Positions 53,801 through 64,000 of a stretch of DNA of 64,000 nucleotides are shown piece after piece. Origin of the DNA: Antedon bifida. Lineage: Eukaryota; Echinodermata; Crinoidea; Comatulida; Antedonidae. A model generated the notes under the pieces. It saw only the letters and a program-made list of their open reading frames with translations, ran no database searches and was not told where the DNA came from. The position numbers and the translations under genes were made by a program. Positions within the stretch are counted from its first letter, which is position 1; each line of letters begins with the position of its first letter. The stretch covers positions 30,609,820 through 30,673,819 of the forward strand of contig OY727096.1 of NCBI GenBank assembly GCA_963402885.1. The letters are read 5' to 3'.

Positions 53801-55663
53801 CAATGTGCTTTAAATAAACAATAATTAAAATTAGAAATGCAAATAAAGTCACATCGGATTTCAGCAAGTTTGCCATATTGATTGCAGCCTTAGGCAAGAT
53901 GCTTAAATACTCTTATTTCCTCATCCTTCGGATGGGACGTAAAGCTGTTGTTGATCCTGTGTACACTGTACATGTACAGTAGTGCAAAAGGGTACTTAGA
54001 GAATCGTCTCTTGGTGTATTGATCTGCAATATGGTGGGTTTCCATTGGTCTATAGAGAGCCTTTATCCAAATTCCTCATTTTTCATTAAGCTTGGGGTTG
54101 GGGACGATTAATTATGATTACATTTACATTGAGTTCTAACAAAGAGTCACTGATAGTCATAAATTTACAAATTTCTTTCATAAAGTCAAGTACTTTAAAC
54201 ATCAAATTACCCTTGATCCTCAAACTCAATATTAACACAGAGAACAGATTATCAACGTTTACTAGCGCCTATTCGTTAAAGTTTATGAATATACAGCTAA
54301 TGCCTAGTTGGTAAATATTTAATTTTTTCAAGGAGATTTTACCACAAAAGGATTTTTGTAGCATGGCTCAGTAGTGTATACAAGGGAATTTTATGCAATT
54401 AGTATACTGTAAAGTGACTGGTTGTAGAAATGTCAATTTGTTTCTCTATGACAGTATAGAATTTATTCAATATTCTCAATGTTTTAAAACCAAGCTCATT
54501 TTTGAACAACTACCTTTATTATTGCCAAAAGAATTACTTTAAAAGTTGACCAATGACAAGCTACTGTTCAAATAATCCATTGCTTGTGATTGGTCGAATT
54601 ACCTACTGTACGTCCTTGTGTTGCTTTTCTTGAGACCAAGCATACAGTATGAGGGGCATGTGTAAGGTATCACATACACTACAGTATATGAATACTATAC
54701 AGTGATCCAGATGAACCTTATACTGTTTTTTTGTATTGTATCTCATGTGTTTTATAAGCTTGGGTTGCTTATAACGGGAGGAGACCGGTTTTCGCAATCT
54801 ATATCCCTGAAATACTTATTAACTATTAGTTACTAAATAAAGGATCAAAAGATGTTGTGTGATAATGGGCCTTCTATTAAGTTACAGAATAGCTGCTTGT
54901 TGGCATACCATACAGTAGACTCATTGTCCTGATTTTAGCAACCAAGTAAATAACAGGGGAACTCCCTTACAAATCATTCAATTCATTCACATTGTTCCAA
55001 AGCCTATGATTTATATTATACTATGGAGCGCCATAATTATACACACACATTTTTAGAATTGTGTAATATAATGATCTGTACAGTATGATACAGTATGTTC
55101 TATTTGATCACTAATTATATACTTAGCCTGATTTATACATAACATATTTTATTAGCAAATGTAAATATAGTCCCAAAAAATAATTTGACATTGACGTTTT
55201 ATTACCAGCTTTGAGATTTAAGATTACAATGGGAAGAACTCACGAGACAAAGATTATTCTTTCTTTTGTAATTCACTTATTATTTACTGCTATGCCTTGG
55301 GGATTACATTGTTTATTGTATTCAAAACAACTATAAACCCAACAATCTCTGCATTTTATTTCCCAACTTTACACAATTACTGTACCATTGTGAACAATAT
55401 TACTGCTTCATTCATTGTCAAGGTGATTAGACTGGTTTTTTTATACCTTTTCTTGATCAAATGACCCTATCGTGATGAGGAATATTTTATTTATGTGTCA
55501 TTATTATTATATATTTGTATTCCAGATAGAGCTATACATCTGTAAATAAACGATTCATTTTGGTATTAATACTACATTTTTTCTCTATTTCTTCAGGAGG
55601 GCAACATGGTGTTCAAAAGGAACCTCACAAGACTAAAATCAATGGACCACCTTATTTCTATAG
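50872..55663 (+). CDS. Distal alternative 5' exons of the mucin-like gene
   Basis: Exon 50872-50970 (acceptor ttttaattttag, donor gtaaga) and exon 55597-55663 (acceptor ttcttcag, donor gtaagt). The second holds an ATG in strong context (gcaacATGg, 55606) and 19 codons ending ATA G. Spliced to 61466 it gives an alternative N-terminus, MVFKRNLTRLKSMDHLISIV, running into the same hydrophobic core as the proximal form. An upstream ATG at 50928 opens an overlapping frame that ends in the 61466 exon and would act as a uORF. The coding part is 55606-55663 only. Use of these exons is inferred from splice sites and phase. Confidence 0.55.
53675..54020 (+). mobile_element. tRNA-headed SINE, two-part copy
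   Basis: A-box-like TTAACTTGGTTAAGATGC and a good B box (GGGTTCAAATCC) near 53722, then at 53883-53960 the body with CATCCTTCGGATGGGACGTA and TCCTGTGTACACTGTACA. The middle is interrupted, so it is either one damaged SINE or two adjacent ones. Confidence 0.6.
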
Positions 55664-58600
55664 GTAAGTTTGACATGTTTATTTGGTATAATGTTCAAAC
55701 TGTAGTGGGCTATTATTACTGTACTGTTGTTGTTGAACACCCTGTGTATTATACTCTAGGTTTCAGTAGCAATCCTTTCTCCTGACAAATGTCTAACATC
55801 TACACCTGTTTTGTAGTTAAATTGAACTCTGTCTGAGTGTCTGAGAGGTTTATCCACTAGGCCTTCTCTCACATTTTGATAATTTCTGGCCATGTTTACA
55901 AAATATCTACAGATACTGTAGTGGACAGTAACTCCTGTCATTGAATATCCTTAAGGTAAAAAGGTAAAATCGAAACCGAAGCTTAGTGAAATGAATGAAG
56001 TAAAGAGCCATTTTAACCCCACAAACAATTTTCAAAGAAATTGAACCCCCCCCCCCCTAAAAAAAAAGCGTGGTGTCATTATCTCAGTAAAACTTAACCA
56101 ACATTTATGTAGTAATACAATTTGGATCTTGATGGCATTATAGAACAATTGACTATCAATTATAACACTTGAAGTTTGTAGTTGATATCCAGAGTTCATC
56201 ACCTATGATCCTGGTTGTGTTATCCTTAATTAGTGGTGCAAAGTGTCATTCTGTTTGCCATCACTTCACATGCCGGTGATTTATAGGCCATTGCCTGCCA
56301 ATTCAGGGCTCATTAAAATACCAGTATTGGCCTGTGCACTACATAAATGTCAGTCCAAGTTCAATTGATGTATCTGGCAGTGCTGCAGAACAGTTCAATT
56401 ATTAATAATAAATTGATTATTGATGATTAATAATTGATATGTTGGGGTGGGGAGGGGAAATCATGTATGATATATTCATGGATCTTCGCTTTTGATATAA
56501 AGATCATACACCTTCGTTCAATCTGTCTAATAAGTACTGTATTTAACAGTGCTCTTTTGACAATATTGAAAATGTGCTATAAATTAAAAATTTGCCTAAA
56601 AAATAAAAAGGAACCTCTTGATAAATATCTACAATAACACAATATCATAAGAAGACAATTCATCTCACACTTTTTTGTTACTATTTTGTAGTTTTAATAG
56701 TTTTACTAAAACTTTTATCATCAAATAAGATAGTTCCAGAGCCTTGCTGCTTCAACACACTACATACTTACTATATTATAAGAATGTTGAAAAGCCTAGG
56801 CATGTCTCGCCCTGTTATTAATATCTCATTATAGTTATAAATAGATAACATCAAGTAATTATCATTTTATCTGACTATAAACTTGATAAAGGTGAAGGTA
56901 ATTAGGTATAATCAAACTATTACCATCCTAATGTGTTATCAACCACTTCACAGATTCAATTAATTGATCATTAACACTTTATGCCACCTTATAATTATGT
57001 TGTAATATTTAGTAGTTGATTTCAGGTATATAGTGACAACATTGACAATTGTTAAGCCTGTTTTCTACGGGTATTGCCAAACACCGTAAACCCCAAAAAA
57101 TAAGTACGGCTATATTGTACATTCTTGAGAATAATATAATCAGATGTTTTAAATCAAATTTTAGCAATAATGTTGTAGTTTTGTAGTAATTTCCTATACA
57201 TTGTTGTGGTACAGTATTCAAATTCTATAGTACAGTACTGTATGTATTACTTGATGTTCTAAATTTACTGTATTTTATAGTGTCAACAGTATACTCTCTA
57301 CTTAATAAAAAGCATATTTTGAACTACATTGTGAATTTTTACTGGTGTGTGTCAGTGTAAAGTTTACCTCCTGAGGGAATCTCTCAATTGACATTCTTTC
57401 ATCCAGCTGAGAGATCCAGTGAAGCCAGTCAACCAATTGCACTTGTGATGTTCAGTTCTCTCTGTATAAAGTTCATCTCAGACAATCAAATCAACAATTC
57501 GCTTCCTTTCAAAGAATGAAAATGATATAAAAATATTAAATGTTTAATCGATAATACATTAATAAGGTAATAGGTTAATAATAGAGGTAATACGGTAATA
57601 ATAGTAATTAGTAATTGTAGAGCAAAGTTCACAGTACATTCATATTCAAAATAATAATTTTGAGTCATATCCAAAATTTTCATATAAATTCACAAAATAC
57701 ACAGTTTCTGGTAAATTCTAGGCTCCTTTATTCAAGCTGATATCCACACAGCAGCAGATGTTTCAATTGACATCTCAAGACCAGGGCTACAGTACGTTGT
57801 ACTGTTGAGGCGTTCAGAAAAAAAAACCCACTTTTTCATTGTGAGACCCAGTGCGATTTCCTGATTTGAATAAATTACACAAATTAAAAAAAGTTGTTAA
57901 GTCCCTGAAATATTTACAGATCAAGTGCATTGATATTTGTAAGAAAAAATTGTATTTTGTTAGGAATCGTACATATTTTTGGAAAAAAATGGATTCTAGT
58001 ACAGTATTACTATTACCAAAAGAAAAAAAAAGAAAGGAAGAAAAGAAAAACACCACTAACTGTTTTAAAAACTCTAATTTACTTGTTTTCAAGTTTTCAA
58101 TATGGTTTCTTTTATTTAAAATGCAATCCAGTCTTAATTTGACACCAAATTATCAAACAGCATGAACATTTGCCTACTGTATACAGTGGCAAGCACCAAA
58201 CTGGCTTTATTTTTAGTAACAATTAGTCTGCAACATGATCTTTGTTGATAATAATTAAGATCATGAATGTGAATATGTAATAGATGTTCATCTTGCTTAG
58301 CTTTTGTAGTTGTAGCATGTATAGTAAGACAATTAGAGAGGTTTTTTTTTTGTTCTTTGGTGGATTTATGTGTTCTAAAGCTACAGTATGTCTAAACTAA
58401 AAAAAGTGTGATGTGCTCAAATATGGTAATGATATGCTTAAATATGGTAGTGATGACATCATGATTCATGTCCAATATGGGCACATCACATTTTTTTGTC
58501 ATATAAAGTTTGATAGTAGACAATTGGCTTTAGTCCTTTTAGGATAACAGTATAACTATGGTATAGTGTGTACAAAATTGATGAAACTACAGGTACTGTA

Positions 58601-60370
58601 TCAGACTAGTGTACTGACTATTACACTGCAATAATCATGCCAAAATAATATGAAAGTGATTTTCTCAATGTCACTATCATACATCCTGCTATAATATAAA
58701 TTATTTCGTTGATAATGAAAAAAACATACAGGATTTCCTAAATGTTATAAAGAAATAACAATCTTCCATGTTTTGTTTGTTTTCTGCTTTGTTTTGTTTT
58801 TTTTGTATTTTTGCCAAAGTACTGTATCCTAAAAAAAAATTATAGTTCAGTTTGGAAAAGAAGTAAACTGTAGTCTGTACAAAGTTGAACATGATTAATG
58901 CTCCCATTGGGTAACAACCTGTTGTATTAAAGATGTTGCTATGGCAACACTATATTAACAACAGGTGAGTATTAATTACAGTGCCTATTGCATTACCAGC
59001 ATCTTGCCTCTTGTACTTTATTATTTTATAATGATTTACATTCTCCTTGGACTTCAACTTAACACCTGTTGGTGGTTATTATTTGTTACATTGATAGTTA
59101 TCTGAACTTATATTTTTTCTGTCTCTGTTTTTATTAAGACAAAAAAAAACTTATTTAAGCATAAACCTCTGAATGAATTTCAATAAAATCATTACTTCAA
59201 TTGTATAACTTTTAGAGACTGACCAAATTTCTGCTAAATTTGTGCTCCCAAATAACTGTTTAAATTAGTGTTGGTCATTTGAATAATTAACATTAGCCAA
59301 AATGCAATTTTTCAAGATACAGTACTGTAACAATATAGTATTACTATATCTGACAATCAAATAACCACTATTTTGTGTTGCAGTTAAAAGTTCAACAGTG
59401 ATAGTGATATTCATGAATAATTTTCAGTTTATTTCAAATCAATAAACTTTCAAAAAAGCATACCGACTTTGAAAAAAATATACTTGGTTCTTAGGTTTGC
59501 ATACAGTACAAAATGGAGGTCTTGTTTACAAAATTTTCATTGAACAACAAAATAAACAAGATTAAATAAACTTGAGTTACTATACCATGGATCTCTGCTA
59601 ATACCGGTATATGAAATTAAAAAACTTGACTTCAAATCATTATTAAAGAAAGTAGATAACCACAGGAAGAATGCATCCCTTTACACCAAACTCCTATACA
59701 CAGGGTAATGCAATTAAGCCACATCATACAAAGTACTATAAAGACACATCATTAATACAGTGGAAATAAAAAAATATTTTCGGACATTTTGTGAACATTT
59801 TTTTTGGTAGCAGAATTTAACTGTAGGCAGAGGTAATCTTGAAATGCCCTCTAGCTATTTAATGATTGTGTTCACTAACAAAAATTGAAACTTGCATCGT
59901 CGAACTTGCAAAATTAAACGTTCTAATGTGTGTAAATGGAATCATGCTCATGTTTGGTATGTCACAATACTGTAGCTGAAGATAATAAATTAATGTTGTA
60001 ATTTTGTATTTTATTGTTGGATGATAATGTTTTGCTTTGGAGACCCACTTGATAGTTTGATTTAGTTCGCTTTTGGGAATCCTGTCTCTCTCTATTGTTT
60101 GTTTGTTTTTGTTTTTTTTATATCTGAGAGTGAGACAAAATAAATGAAATTAATTGAAAAATAAAACTTTATAAACTCCATTATATATATTTTTTTCAAA
60201 TCTTGGATGTTTAAAAAAAAATTATATTCTTATACTGTAGTGTACAGTATGTATGTCAAAGTACATACAGTATTGTACTGACAGTAGACCTACTACACAA
60301 TGCCTTTTATTTATTGCACTGTATTACTGACCATAAATATTATAATGAATAAACATCTGAAGTCCATGAA
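55664..60370. other. Intron of the distal mucin-like transcript
   Basis: About 4.7 kb without supportable exons, between the distal exon and the proximal promoter. Contains the MITE copy at 58376-58534, microsatellite-like runs and a poly-C stretch near 56050. Confidence 0.5.
58376..58534. mobile_element. AGCTCTGTCTACA MITE family, copy outside Argonaute
   Basis: Same internal blocks as the Argonaute intron copies (GTGTGATGTGCTCAAATATG, AAATATGGTAGTGATGACAT, GGGCACATCACA, AAAGTTTGATAGT), with degraded ends. Confidence 0.8.
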
Positions 60371-60371
60371 C

Positions 60372-60457
60372 CTAAACATGCCAATCATATAGTAGCCAGC
60401 CAATCAGTATCCATGCAACTACAATACATGGGCGGAGACTATGAGTTGAGTATAAAG
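60372..60457 (+). promoter_or_regulatory. Proximal promoter of the mucin-like gene
   Basis: Two CCAAT boxes (GCCAATCATA near 60379, GCCAATCAGT near 60399), a GC box (GGGCGG near 60431) and TATAAA at 60451-60456, in classical order and spacing. Transcription would start near 60482, leaving about 140 nt of 5' UTR before the ATG at 60622. Confidence 0.65.
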
Positions 60458-60621
60458 TGGTTGCTGTGCTTGTCTCATGTTGGTCTAGCAATGTTCATTC
60501 CACTTTCACTAATGCTCTGGATTAGTAGGGAACATTAGAGAAGAAAATTTAAAGTTTGTTATTTATGATCTAAAAGCTTGGAATTTAATATAATCTTTGT
60601 GTTAGTTGTTCTTAAGACATC

Positions 60622-63341
60622 ATGATTAACATATTTGGTAAGTAGAATAATTAGATTATTACTTGCTGTTTCATGATACTGTATGTCCTTTTAAACGTAA
60701 ATCATTATTTGAATAAAACAGTAAGATATTTTACAAATTGTAACTGTATATCGTCCTGTAAGTTTATAGAGTGGGGAAATGCGTATTACGCCCTCAGCAA
60801 ATCGAGAAACTATCCAGCATAGTTCTTGCATTTAATTATGTACATCAGTTCAGCAGCTTTACGTTCCATCGAGAGAGGATGAGGCAAAAAAGAAAACCAT
60901 CTTGCATGAGTGAGGATAAATACTTGTGGACCAATTTTGTGTGAAAATATGAAAGATTTTAGAATGTTTTATACCTATAGCTAATTCTTGTTTTCCTGTC
61001 AGTGTTAATTATGTATTAATAGTTGCGTGCTGAAATACTAAATCCACTAACAATACAACTGGCTATCGAGACCTTCCAACCCCTGCTGGGTTATAAGAAA
61101 AATATGGTGAATTTTTAGAAGTTGTCAACAATCTGAAAAAAAATAAATAACCAATAACAATGCAAAATACTAAAAAACACAAGACTAACAAACTCTATCT
61201 GTTGGTTAGTAGGACGTTTGAAAATTGCAAAAGTTGTAACGTACAGTAGTATTTATGTATAATGGAACTGAAGACTATAAATTTTTTAATACTTTGTTGT
61301 ATACTACTACACAAAACAATAAAAAATAGGAAAGTATTTTGCATGTTTTAGGTTTTATCATGGAGTAATTCTTATTCTTACTCCATGGTTTTATCAATGA
61401 AAGTATAATATAAATATAAAGTATAGTAACAAAGTATAACATTTTTGGGGTTTTTTTTCTTCTAGTCTTTCTCGGATCCTTGCTCATACCCATGGCACAG
61501 TCCCAAACAACACCTGATATCTTAACAACAGACATTAAAACATCTGATTTGGTGCATACATCACTAACTTCCACAGCCATTGATGGACTGACATCTTTTG
61601 CACCAGCATCCACAAGAAAGCCTTCCAGTTCAATTCTGCCAACAACTTTAATTCCTTCCAGTACAAGTGCAATAGTCAGCACCATTCCAAACTCTGCAAC
61701 AACCATTTTTGAAACAACTAATATTCAGGGATCTACTGATAAAACAACAGAATCAAATATTGAATCAACAGAACTTACTTCATCAAAAGGAAGAACAACC
61801 CTTGATTCTCAAGAGACTATTCTAAATATGGAAACAACTTTATTGAAAAGAACAACCACTGATTCTCAAATAACGACAGCAAGTGGACAATCAACACAAG
61901 AAAGGACTACGCCTCATCCTCTAGTAACAACATTAATTGAACAACCACATCCATCTACACATTCTGATTTAACGACACTAAATGGGAAAACAACAATTGC
62001 TGGTACAACCACCAAAACATCCCCCAAGTCTCTCACTACTGTACAGAATCCTCAATCCACAGAAAAAGTAGCGTTGTCTACTACAAAAGTAGCCACTGAA
62101 CCTCCTATTAAAACAACAAAACCATTTTTACCAATAAAAACCACTGAAGAAACAAAGCCTACTGAAATAAAGGGAACAGCTAGCAGTAGTAGTGCCAGGG
62201 AGCCACTTCTCAGTATACCTCAGTGGTTTGCCGTCTTTCTTGGTACATTCCTTACAATATTTTTAATATGTGAGTATAAATTCACCTTGCATTCCATATA
62301 CCAATGATTTTTTACTGGCTGTGTAGAGCATTTGAAAGCCTAGAATTTTGGGTTTTTTTTATGCATGATACATTTTTTTTACTGGCTGGTTAGAGCATTT
62401 GAAAGCCAAGAATTCTGGGTTTTTTTTATGCATGATACATTTTTTTTTACTGGCTGGTTAGAGCATTTTGAAGGCCAAGAATTATGTTTTTTTTATGCAC
62501 GATACATTTTCTTTCCTGTTGATTTAAACATACCGAATAATATTAAAATTAATAAATGTGTTTTTGTATAGGTGGGACTGTATGCAAGAAGCTCAGTTAT
62601 ATTAGTTAATGCCAATGTGCCAATGATCTGTCAACTATATTAATATTCATTTTTTTCATTTCAGTTTTAACAAATATATGGTACAAAGCTAAAATGACAC
62701 CAGACACTACTAAACCAAGTATTGAATTGATTAAGAATGGAGAGAAGAATGACCGTCCGAAGTCTTGGCAAGAAAACAATGTACCTCTGGAATTTATGAG
62801 TATGCACATTGAACTTCCTAAGGTTAGTAGGTATTGTTACCCAGTCAGCTTCAGCTAACCGGGTTCTGTTTTTTTCAGTCCATTTCTTTACCCAGTCAAC
62901 AGCCGACTAGTTCTGCTGACTGGGTTCTATTTTTTCAGCCATGTCTTCCTTTCTTTTCACCAACACTTCAAAATGGTACTACGGTTGCCTAGCATGACTG
63001 GCATCACTTCCCATTCATGTGGTGTTCATGGAATTAGGATCAAAGGTCAGGAAGGGCAGTAATTTGTATAACTTTTTTAGCTTAATACCTTGGATTTTTA
63101 GTTTGTTTTTTGTAATAGAGAGGGCGCTGCATGACAATAATGTACTTTCAGGAAAACTTATGTTCAGCTTTAAACAGTATTAGTTCATTCATTATTTGTA
63201 TATTATTTATTTTTATAGGAAAGTAAGACCGAAATGAAATGTGCTGAAAATCTTGCATTTGAAGGTGATAAGCCAGACAACGCAGAAGCATCAAGTTTCA
63301 CAAATCCTTCATTTGAAGTTGTTACTCTCACTAAGCTATGA
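60622..63341 (+). CDS. Mucin-like type I transmembrane protein
   Basis: Four coding exons, 60622-60637, 61466-62269, 62665-62822 and 63219-63341, join in phase to 366 aa. A signal peptide (MINIFVFLGSLLIPMAQSQ) precedes about 230 extracellular residues rich in Thr and Ser with scattered Pro, typical of dense O-glycosylation. A short internal repeat, RTT(L/T)DSQ, occurs twice. One membrane helix (WFAVFLGTFLTIFLIFLT) follows, then a cytoplasmic tail of about 95 residues. The tail holds two N-x-(A/S)-F-E motifs (NLAFE, NPSFE); the second resembles an NPxF/Y sorting or PTB-binding signal. No EGF, SEA, lectin or other folded domain is seen. Family not recognised. Upstream exons at 50.9 and 55.6 kb give an alternative signal sequence. 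Confidence 0.85.
62308..62516. repeat. 67-68-bp minisatellite, three copies
   Basis: Three head-to-tail units with ACTGGCTGGTTAGAGCATTT as core and T-rich joints, in the intron after the exon for the membrane helix. Confidence 0.9.
62838..62940. repeat. Duplicated hairpin unit
   Basis: Two tandem units of about 50 bp, each starting TTACCCAGTCA, ending GGGTTCTRTTTTTTTCAG and containing an inverted repeat (ACCCAGTCAGC with GCTGACTGGGT). Each ends in an acceptor-like TTTTTTCAG, directly after a real donor. Confidence 0.75.
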
Positions 63342-64000
63342 TTGGTTTAAAATGTTAATGTAAGCCTATGTGAAGCTTGTTGAAGATTCTACAAAGCAGT
63401 GATTTATGGAGAGATCTGCCATCCCATATTGCGTTTTGAAGCAAGCTTTCATTCAGTCATTTAACATTTTGTCTGACCATTAGTGAATTGTAAAAACTAC
63501 CAATCAGCATATATAACGTCTTTGAAGTTTTGGAAACATTTGTCGATGTGGTTAAAACAATGACCCAAAGATGGGTGGTATCTTGATCATTTGGTGATGC
63601 ATTCCTTTTGATGGTCTGATGGTCTTTATCCTGCAAGGTGACCTCTTGGATCATCTAGCCACATTTGTAGTTGTAATCCATTTAGCAAGGAAGAACTGAA
63701 CCTCCCCACCAATCCAGTTTTTATATTCCATTGTTTTAAAAAATGTCCAATGAGGTGAAAGTTATTGTATAATTTACATCATTTTCAGCTGTGATCCTGA
63801 AGCAAGCAGTGAAGATAGAAAAATATAATTTTCAGTAACTATGATTTAATCACCTTTTTTTCTTGTGTCATTTCAATACCATTTTTGCCAGATGTCGATA
63901 GAGGGCGCTATCTGGATTATGCTGCTGATCTTGCAAGTTTTTCTCTATTTCAAATTTTCATTTTGAAAAAGCTCATTATGCCGGTCAGTCGGTAAACACT
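63342..64000 (+). other. 3' UTR of the mucin-like gene
   Basis: No ORF or further exon seen. No AATAAA is evident before the window ends, so the transcript probably continues to the right. Confidence 0.5.

Noticed and set aside
54545-54600. Possible third copy of the GGTTCCCACTAG MITE
   Set aside because: Only the inner palindrome (GACCAATGACAAGC with GCTTGTGATTGGTC) is shared; the terminal repeats are absent, so membership is unproven.
61275-61706. Minus-strand 143-codon frame opposite the mucin-like exon
   Set aside because: Shadow of the Thr/Ser-rich coding exon; its other half is intronic AT-rich sequence.

Overview
The window is nuclear DNA of an animal. It is AT-rich, with spliced genes (GT-AG introns, 48-1404 nt coding exons), long UTRs and many short mobile elements. 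The proteins (an NPC1 orthologue, an AGO1/2-type Argonaute, a CCDC127-like protein, C2H2 zinc-finger genes without KRAB or SCAN) and the SINE types suggest a marine invertebrate deuterostome, possibly an echinoderm. That placement is inference.

Layout, left to right. 1-3171 (-): 5' end of NPC1, running off the left edge. 5490-8388 (-): a 21-finger C2H2 gene. 9091-12186 (-): a second C2H2 gene built of 34 nearly identical 28-residue fingers, with decayed finger DNA on both sides. 14634-14740 (-): a candidate non-coding first exon for the zinc-finger cluster. 16590-23340 (+): a 17-finger C2H2 gene with a Ser/Pro-rich tail and a 2.4 kb 3' UTR. 24738-25468 (+): a two-exon CCDC127-like gene. 30901-49373 (-): a complete Argonaute gene, 21 constitutive coding exons plus one in-phase 48-nt candidate cassette exon. 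All four slicer residues (DEDH) and the 5'-phosphate pocket are present. 50872-63341 (+): a Thr/Ser-rich single-pass membrane protein with two alternative first coding exons.

The genes are not an operon and have no evident common pathway. The three zinc-finger genes look like a local cluster with duplication and decay. Introns and intergenic DNA hold at least six MITE-like families and several SINEs. One SINE has a 5S rRNA-like head and others have tRNA-like heads, while a central domain seems to be shared. One MITE family sits repeatedly in the Argonaute introns, and one copy abuts an exon and supplies most of its 5' splice site.

All exon coordinates were derived by hand from splice consensus, reading phase and protein similarity. 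No alignment or transcript data were available.
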